Assembly (NCBI GenBank): GCA_965369305.1
Contig: CBDUQG010000028.1
Span: 1-11,766, forward strand
Source: JAFGTE01 sp965369305
GTDB lineage: Bacteria > Patescibacteriota > Gracilibacteria > UM-FILTER-43-11
DNA length: 11,766 bases
Direction of reading: 5' to 3'
This document shows positions 7,127 to 11,766 of this stretch, piece by piece (the stretch's first letter is position 1; each line of letters begins with the position of its first letter). The position numbers and the translations under genes were made by a program. Under the pieces are notes generated by a model. The model did no database searches, had not been told where the DNA came from, and saw nothing but the letters and a program-made list of their open reading frames with translations.

Positions 7127-7152
7127 GCCCCTTGAAAAGAGGGGCTTTTTTT
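7127..7152 (+). terminator. Intrinsic terminator of valS
   Basis: GCCCCTT pairs with GAGGGGC around a GAAAA loop (stem 7127-7145: five G-C pairs, one T-A and one G-T), followed directly by seven Ts (7146-7152), a textbook rho-independent terminator 11 nt after the valS stop. A weaker stem GAACC/GGTTC (7106-7123) sits just upstream, around the stop codon. The terminator's loop and T tract are also the -35 and spacer of the next promoter. Confidence 0.9.
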
Positions 7153-7160
7153 GGTATAAT
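7132..7160 (+). promoter_or_regulatory. Sigma-70 promoter with extended -10, embedded in the valS terminator
   Basis: The -35 box TTGAAA (7132-7137) lies in the terminator loop region. The -10 box TATAAT (7155-7160) is 17 bp downstream and preceded by TGG, giving an extended -10. Transcription should begin near 7167, leaving a leader of about 18 nt before the ATG at 7185. From the T tract on, the sequence closely matches the promoter at 3621-3649: after seven Ts and G come C or G, then TATAATA, then a similar AT-rich stretch ending in GAT. It probably drives both the 82-aa gene and the giant gene. Confidence 0.82.
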
Positions 7161-7184
7161 ATTAGGATTTAAATTCAAACAAAA

Positions 7185-7433
7185 ATGCAAATTAGTGGAA
7201 TCATCTACAGTGAGGAGCGCAAAAAGAGCCAAAAGCGCTATCAGGAAGCTGTGAACCGGGCTCATTTTCTGGATGAAAAAGAAAAGAAGCACTGGCATCT
7301 ACTTGGCTACATTCTGACAACTGAACAACTCGGCCAAGCTGAACACCTGATCATTGATGAAGACCTGAGACGTCTAGCTACTCAGGAAAAACTTGAAAAA
7401 ATAAAACCTAGCACCGAAAAAAGACATGGGTAA
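7185..7433 (+). CDS. Hypothetical 82-aa protein, first gene of a two-gene operon
   Basis: I do not recognise this family. The product is a small, charged, helix-prone cytoplasmic protein without signal peptide, membrane segment or cysteine. Residues 33-68 (EKKHW, then TTEQLGQAEHLIIDEDLRRL) resemble residues 42-76 of the 131-aa protein encoded at 3677-4072: a shared Trp, an Ile-hydrophobic-Ser/Thr step, a Gln, a hydrophobic pair, a Glu, and Leu-Ala-x-x-Glu. The reading frame is supported by its own strong promoter just upstream and by its 8-nt overlap (ATGGGTAA) with the giant gene, which suggests translational coupling. The ATG at 7185 is the first in the transcript and lacks a Shine-Dalgarno motif. 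A role as partner or chaperone of the giant protein is possible but purely inferred from position. Confidence 0.8.
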   Translation: MQISGIIYSEERKKSQKRYQEAVNRAHFLDEKEKKHWHLLGYILTTEQLGQAEHLIIDEDLRRLATQEKLEKIKPSTEKRHG

Positions 7434-10400
7434 TCCAAATCCTTTTGCCAACAAAGGCCCTGAAAATCCTTTTACTAAACCTGATGATATGGTGGCCGTA
7501 AAGGAGAAGCAGCGACAGAAAGAAAGTGTTGAAAAAGCTAAGAAACGAAAAGAACCGACGTTCCGTGATTTTGAGAAGAAGGCTGAAAAAGTGAAGTCTG
7601 ATCCGAATGAGCGTGCCGCTCAGGTGATTCGCCAGCTTGATGGAGCTAAGGAAACGGTGAAGCAGCTGGAAGGCTTGACTGCTCTAAACGCGGCCCTTGT
7701 TAGTGTGCTTACTAAGTTGGCCAAAAAGGATGTAGACATTGAAAAAATCAAAACCCCTAAGCAGCTACAAAAGGCTGTGACTAAAAGTGGCATTAAACTG
7801 ACCCTTCCGGAAGCTGCTGCTGTAGAGAATCTGAATGAGATTGCAGGAAAATCTGGTCCGACTGCGAAAGAGATTAAAGACAGCTGGCCGGATCGGGTGA
7901 AGACAGCTAAGGATGCTAGTGAAGGACTGGGCACTAAATACGCCAAGTACTTCAAAAAAGATCCTGTAGGCACCGCTGCCCTGACGCTTGTTGGTGCTGC
8001 AGGTATCTACCTGACCTACCAGGGAATTAAGACCATTGTCAAAAAAGCCTTTGATAAAGATGAAGGCGGTAAAAAGGATTCCTGGTTCAAAAGAGAAATC
8101 GCTATTCCGATTGCCATCATAGCAGCTGGCACGTTTCTCGGTAAAGATACCGTGAAGGAAATCCTTAAAGACTCCGGCCTGGATTACTTTGGCGTAAAAG
8201 ACAAGGTGACCAAGGGCAAGGACTTTACAAAGAAAGAAAAGGAACGACTAGAAAAAGCCTCGAATAAGATTAAGGAAAAGCTCGATGAACGCCGTGCCAA
8301 AAAGCCAGAACACGAACCATCTGCTGGCGGATCTGTTGAGCCTGAGCCAAGACCTGGCGCACTTCAGCCGGACAAACCTGAAAAAGCCGAAGTTAAACCG
8401 GCTGAAATTGAAACGTTTGGTGACAAGTTGCTGACAGATGCTGGTGCCGAAAAATTGGCTGATAAGAGCTATGTGTTCATGACTGGCAGCACAAAGACCT
8501 ACTATCGTTTTCACGAAGGAAAATGGGAATGGGCCAGTGTACGCCAGAAAAAGGCAGATGAGTGGGTAGCGACTGGTGGGAACTACTATGGTGATAAAGA
8601 AAAATACAAGAAGGCTAATGACCTTGCTGAAAAGCTTGGAAAGGGTCCTGAAGGTATTGCAGCTGAAAAGAAGGAATCAAATGAAGCCTTGGCAGAGAAT
8701 GCTGAAAAGTGGGCAAAGGCTGAAAGCCCACTAATGTTAATGATTGAAATTTTCTACTACAACGATTTCGAATTTAATGATTCAGACAGATCCCAAATCG
8801 GCAGTGTTGTAGAAGAAATGAGGCAAAAGAAGACCAAGGTCGGTGAAGTACTTACTCTTTGGGCTGAGTACAAAGACAAGAAAAAGATTCCGAATCAGAA
8901 CGGCCTAGGAACGTTCAAGCCCGGAATTGAAGAGGTAAACATACATCGTGCTGTCAAAATGATTGCTGAGACTGCTCAAGAATACCAAAAACGTTCCAAA
9001 CTGGACTATTCACAGCTGACTGTCGAAGACTTCCTGGAAAAGCACCTCGCCAATGATCCAACACAAAAGATGCACAATGCCGTACAGCAAAGCATCATTG
9101 AAAGTGTTAAAGATGCAGGAATCACTGATATTCTTTCTTTTAACAATATCAAGATTGACAAGGTACGCGAGCAACTTGCTGAGCTAGCCAAGGATGGCTG
9201 GAAAGATGTCGCCAAAGATCTAGGTGTTGATATTGAAAAGCTCGATGAAAATGAGAAAAAACATCTTGGTTTAATCGTGACTTACTTGATGCAGGGGCAT
9301 GCTAGACTAGACATGAAATGGGAGGAGATTATTGGGCAAACGCATTTTCCTAAGAAGGGAGTAAATGATAAAACGCTAGGAACCGCTAAAGAGTTCTTTG
9401 AAAAAATACGTGAAAACACCCTAAAAAAGGGGGGCATTATTGATGCAGCCGTCGAGCGTTTCAACTTCGGCCCAGATATAGCCAAGGGTTCGGGTAACGC
9501 TGACATCATCAAGAACAATCTTAATGAAAAAATCACCTTCAAGAACGCGCTGTATTTGAACCTGGTCACTAAAGACATTGACCTTGGCAAACCTGCAGTT
9601 AGTGGTGCTCAAGAGGCAGCCTTCTTATTTACGGTTCTAAACTGTCTCAACGAAGACCAAAGAACCCGCTACACCAGTATTCTCATTAATGTAGTTACTG
9701 AATATCCTGATAAATTCCCTAGTATAAAGCTGATTGCCCCTTATCTGGAGCTTGCAGCTAATTTTGGAATTGATTACGTAAAAAGGAAAATGCATCACCT
9801 GAGCAACCTTGCCAGTGAAATGATGATCAACCGAAGCTTTGAAGATCAGCAGGCATGGCTTAAGAGAATGAAAGATGCACCGATGATGCAATGGGCTATT
9901 GGCACTGGTAAAGAAGCAGGGTTTGGTGCACTAGCCATTGGATGGGAGATTATTGATCCCATGATTAGATCAGGCAAAATAACCTACGAAGAACTCGGTC
10001 ATTGTGAAGGTCCGTGGGACTTTATCATGTTGATTAAGAAAGCTGGAGGAACACTTGTCTATAGTGAAGATGAAAATGGCCATCCACATGGATGGGTACA
10101 CCTCGCGGGTAGTGTTTTTGTTTTCAGGCCAATCGGCACTGTCAAAGAGACCCTAAGCTCTTTAGTAAACGGTGAAGGCCCCGTTGACAAGATAGGTGGT
10201 GCCCTAAAAGTCTGGACCGCGGGAAGCGCTCCGTTTATAACCATTGGTGCTGTTCGTGGCTACTACCTCCAAAAATGGACAGAACTTGGTCATCTGCCGT
10301 TTAACCGGTGGGTCAAAGGGGCTGCATGGGGCGGCGTGAAAGCCTGGGCTGGCTATCCGTACTGGGCTTTGAAAAAGTCGTATCAGGCGGCCAGATATAC

Positions 10401-11766
10401 CACTAGCGCCATAATGAATATGCCAAAGGCTATTCCTGAGTATGCCAGCAGGCCTACTCAGGCGGCCAGAAGGGTGGGGCGAGGTGCGGCGGATTTTGTA
10501 AAATACCGAAGTGTATTCCCCGGAAAAAATGTTCCAAACATGCTGGAAAGCGGTAAACGCTTTATGCACTATCTGGAGAGCAGCAATTTCACTCAAATGG
10601 ACCTCAAGGAGAAGTTGGCAAGCTTAGGAGATTCCAAGGGGCGCCGACTGCTACTCAGACGTCTTCAGAATGGCTTTGATAATTCAATGGCCATACGATA
10701 CGCGACGCGCTACGCTCATGATTACAATAAATTCTTTAACTTCGACGCAGCATCTTCTGGCAGGCTCTATTTAGCAGACATTTTGGAAGAAAGTGTTGGT
10801 GATTATAGCAAGGTGGAAAAAAAACTTGGTGGAGAAATTGGTCGCGTAAAAGAAAGCTTTGAGCGCCTAGAGAAGGTCTTTAGAAGCCTAGAGAGTCACA
10901 AGGGTGCTTTTAGCGAAATGGGTGATCTTGCGGGCAGCTCACTTGCCCGTGGGGAAATGCAAAAAAAGATAGCCACACTGATGCAGGAGAGCATGGGCTT
11001 TACCCAACCCGAGGCTGAGGCGCTCGCAAAGGGAATCCGAAGCCGAAGTGATGTGGTTAAGCTTCAGAAGCGCATGAAGGAAGGCTTTGATATGTTCGAA
11101 AGTTTCTCTGATGCATCAACACCAGCCAAACGAAGCGCCGTTGCTGCTAAATTAGCAGAGAAGGTCGGGGGCATTAAAGAGGCTGTCGGCAAAAAAGTCG
11201 GCGATATCAAAAAAGGTATTAAAGAAAGCCGCCGTGCGCCGACCCATCTGGAATCGACCCGTAGTTTTGGGAAGACCAGTGAGGCGCTTAAAACCACTGA
11301 AAAACAGCTTAAAGAGACTCGGAAAATGGCTAAGGCAGCCGAGGAAGAAATCGGATTACTCAACCGAATGCGCTCCGGTGGAGGCCAAAAGGTTGCTGAA
11401 AAGCTCGGACTCACACCAGCGGGTAAATATAGTAGCGAATATAGCCCAAGTGCACTGGCAAAACGCTACGAGCAAGCTCGTAAGATTGCTCAAGATGCCA
11501 GAGCAGCGGAAAAGAAACTGGAAACTAGTGTGGATGCACTGCGCCAGGTAAAACAGGCGGAAGATGCCATCGCTGCTGCCGGTGATACGACTGCTGCCTC
11601 AGGTAAAGGCTCTAAACTACTTAAAGACTTACTCAGAGCGGAAGAAGCTGCTGAAGAAGCACTTGAAGTTTCCGGTAAAGCGGCTGGCAACATCGGAAAA
11701 TTCGGAAAAGTTGGCACTGCCCTTAAATGGGGTGGTCGCGGACTTGGAATTGCTGGTGCTCTATTT
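7426..11766 (+). CDS. Giant hypothetical protein, 3' end outside window (1447 codons seen)
   Basis: The frame stays open from the ATG at 7426 to the window edge with codon use like its neighbours, so this is a real gene, truncated only by the window. I do not recognise the family. No N-terminal signal peptide is visible; the start holds two NPF motifs, then a Lys/Glu-rich helical region to about 175. Two hydrophobic segments follow (about 180-201, DPVGTAALTLVGAAGIYLTY region, and 225-239, IAIPIAIIAAGTFLG) around a basic loop, suggesting a membrane hairpin. A Pro/Glu-rich linker (about 292-328) leads to an aromatic module (332-410, with YYRFHEGKWEWAS). Long mixed helical sequence runs to about 830. 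Residues 854-892 hold a His/Cys cluster (GHCEGPWD, HPHGWVH). Coiled-coil-like stretches occupy about 1287-1316 and 1346-1386, and a Gly/Ala-rich hydrophobic segment begins near 1430. Only two cysteines are seen (740, 860). A scaffold, surface or tape-measure-like role is speculation. Confidence 0.88.
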   Translation, partial: MGNPNPFANKGPENPFTKPDDMVAVKEKQRQKESVEKAKKRKEPTFRDFEKKAEKVKSDPNERAAQVIRQLDGAKETVKQLEGLTALNAALVSVLTKLAKKDVDIEKIKTPKQLQKAVTKSGIKLTLPEAAAVENLNEIAGKSGPTAKEIKDSWPDRVKTAKDASEGLGTKYAKYFKKDPVGTAALTLVGAAGIYLTYQGIKTIVKKAFDKDEGGKKDSWFKREIAIPIAIIAAGTFLGKDTVKEILKDSGLDYFGVKDKVTKGKDFTKKEKERLEKASNKIKEKLDERRAKKPEHEPSAGGSVEPEPRPGALQPDKPEKAEVKPAEIETFGDKLLTDAGAEKLADKSYVFMTGSTKTYYRFHEGKWEWASVRQKKADEWVATGGNYYGDKEKYKKANDLAEKLGKGPEGIAAEKKESNEALAENAEKWAKAESPLMLMIEIFYYNDFEFNDSDRSQIGSVVEEMRQKKTKVGEVLTLWAEYKDKKKIPNQNGLGTFKPGIEEVNIHRAVKMIAETAQEYQKRSKLDYSQLTVEDFLEKHLANDPTQKMHNAVQQSIIESVKDAGITDILSFNNIKIDKVREQLAELAKDGWKDVAKDLGVDIEKLDENEKKHLGLIVTYLMQGHARLDMKWEEIIGQTHFPKKGVNDKTLGTAKEFFEKIRENTLKKGGIIDAAVERFNFGPDIAKGSGNADIIKNNLNEKITFKNALYLNLVTKDIDLGKPAVSGAQEAAFLFTVLNCLNEDQRTRYTSILINVVTEYPDKFPSIKLIAPYLELAANFGIDYVKRKMHHLSNLASEMMINRSFEDQQAWLKRMKDAPMMQWAIGTGKEAGFGALAIGWEIIDPMIRSGKITYEELGHCEGPWDFIMLIKKAGGTLVYSEDENGHPHGWVHLAGSVFVFRPIGTVKETLSSLVNGEGPVDKIGGALKVWTAGSAPFITIGAVRGYYLQKWTELGHLPFNRWVKGAAWGGVKAWAGYPYWALKKSYQAARYTTSAIMNMPKAIPEYASRPTQAARRVGRGAADFVKYRSVFPGKNVPNMLESGKRFMHYLESSNFTQMDLKEKLASLGDSKGRRLLLRRLQNGFDNSMAIRYATRYAHDYNKFFNFDAASSGRLYLADILEESVGDYSKVEKKLGGEIGRVKESFERLEKVFRSLESHKGAFSEMGDLAGSSLARGEMQKKIATLMQESMGFTQPEAEALAKGIRSRSDVVKLQKRMKEGFDMFESFSDASTPAKRSAVAAKLAEKVGGIKEAVGKKVGDIKKGIKESRRAPTHLESTRSFGKTSEALKTTEKQLKETRKMAKAAEEEIGLLNRMRSGGGQKVAEKLGLTPAGKYSSEYSPSALAKRYEQARKIAQDARAAEKKLETSVDALRQVKQAEDAIAAAGDTTAASGKGSKLLKDLLRAEEAAEEALEVSGKAAGNIGKFGKVGTALKWGGRGLGIAGALF

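Noticed and set aside
7426..11766. Calling the giant gene a phage tape-measure protein or polymorphic toxin
   Set aside because: Coiled coils and hydrophobic stretches fit loosely, but no tail, capsid, secretion or immunity gene is nearby and no diagnostic motif is seen.

Overview
The window looks like bacterial chromosome and carries a compact, mostly plus-strand block of housekeeping genes: the 3' part of dnaG (primase), rpoD (primary sigma factor), greA (transcript cleavage factor), a small unknown acidic protein, a minus-strand FmdB-type zinc-ribbon protein, valS (valyl-tRNA synthetase), an unknown 82-residue protein, and a very large unknown gene that runs off the right edge. There is no rRNA, tRNA, CRISPR array, transposase or phage structural gene that I can support. 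The dnaG-rpoD pairing is the familiar macromolecular-synthesis arrangement. My guess at lineage is a Patescibacteria/CPR-type bacterium (Peregrinibacteria-like). It rests on overall protein style, short intergenic gaps and missing Shine-Dalgarno motifs, and is only moderately supported.

Layout: 1-1685 dnaG (start lies before the window); 1686-1843 non-coding, with a small hairpin and a 113-nt repeat; 1844-3088 rpoD; 3115-3600 greA, 26 nt downstream and probably cotranscribed; 3621-3649 a near-consensus promoter for the 131-aa gene at 3677-4072; 4073-4277 a convergent non-coding gap holding the second copies of the same hairpin and repeat; 4278-4496 fmdB-like gene on the minus strand; 4497-4538 a divergent promoter region; 4539-7115 valS; 7127-7152 an intrinsic terminator fused to a promoter at 7132-7160; 7185-7433 the 82-aa gene; 7426-11766 a giant open frame (1447 codons seen, no stop) overlapping it by 8 nt.

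The recognised genes cover primer synthesis, promoter recognition, rescue of stalled RNA polymerase and tRNA charging. The two boxes recognised by the RpoD class of sigma factor can be read directly at several points. Two promoters share an unusual composite motif in which a T7 tract runs straight into an extended -10 (TGNTATAAT).

The parts that known families do not explain are the interspersed 113/114-nt repeat with its companion hairpin, a motif shared by the two small unknown proteins, and the giant membrane-associated protein with its small upstream partner. None of the six complete genes, nor the giant gene, has a recognisable Shine-Dalgarno sequence, and valS may be transcribed with almost no leader.
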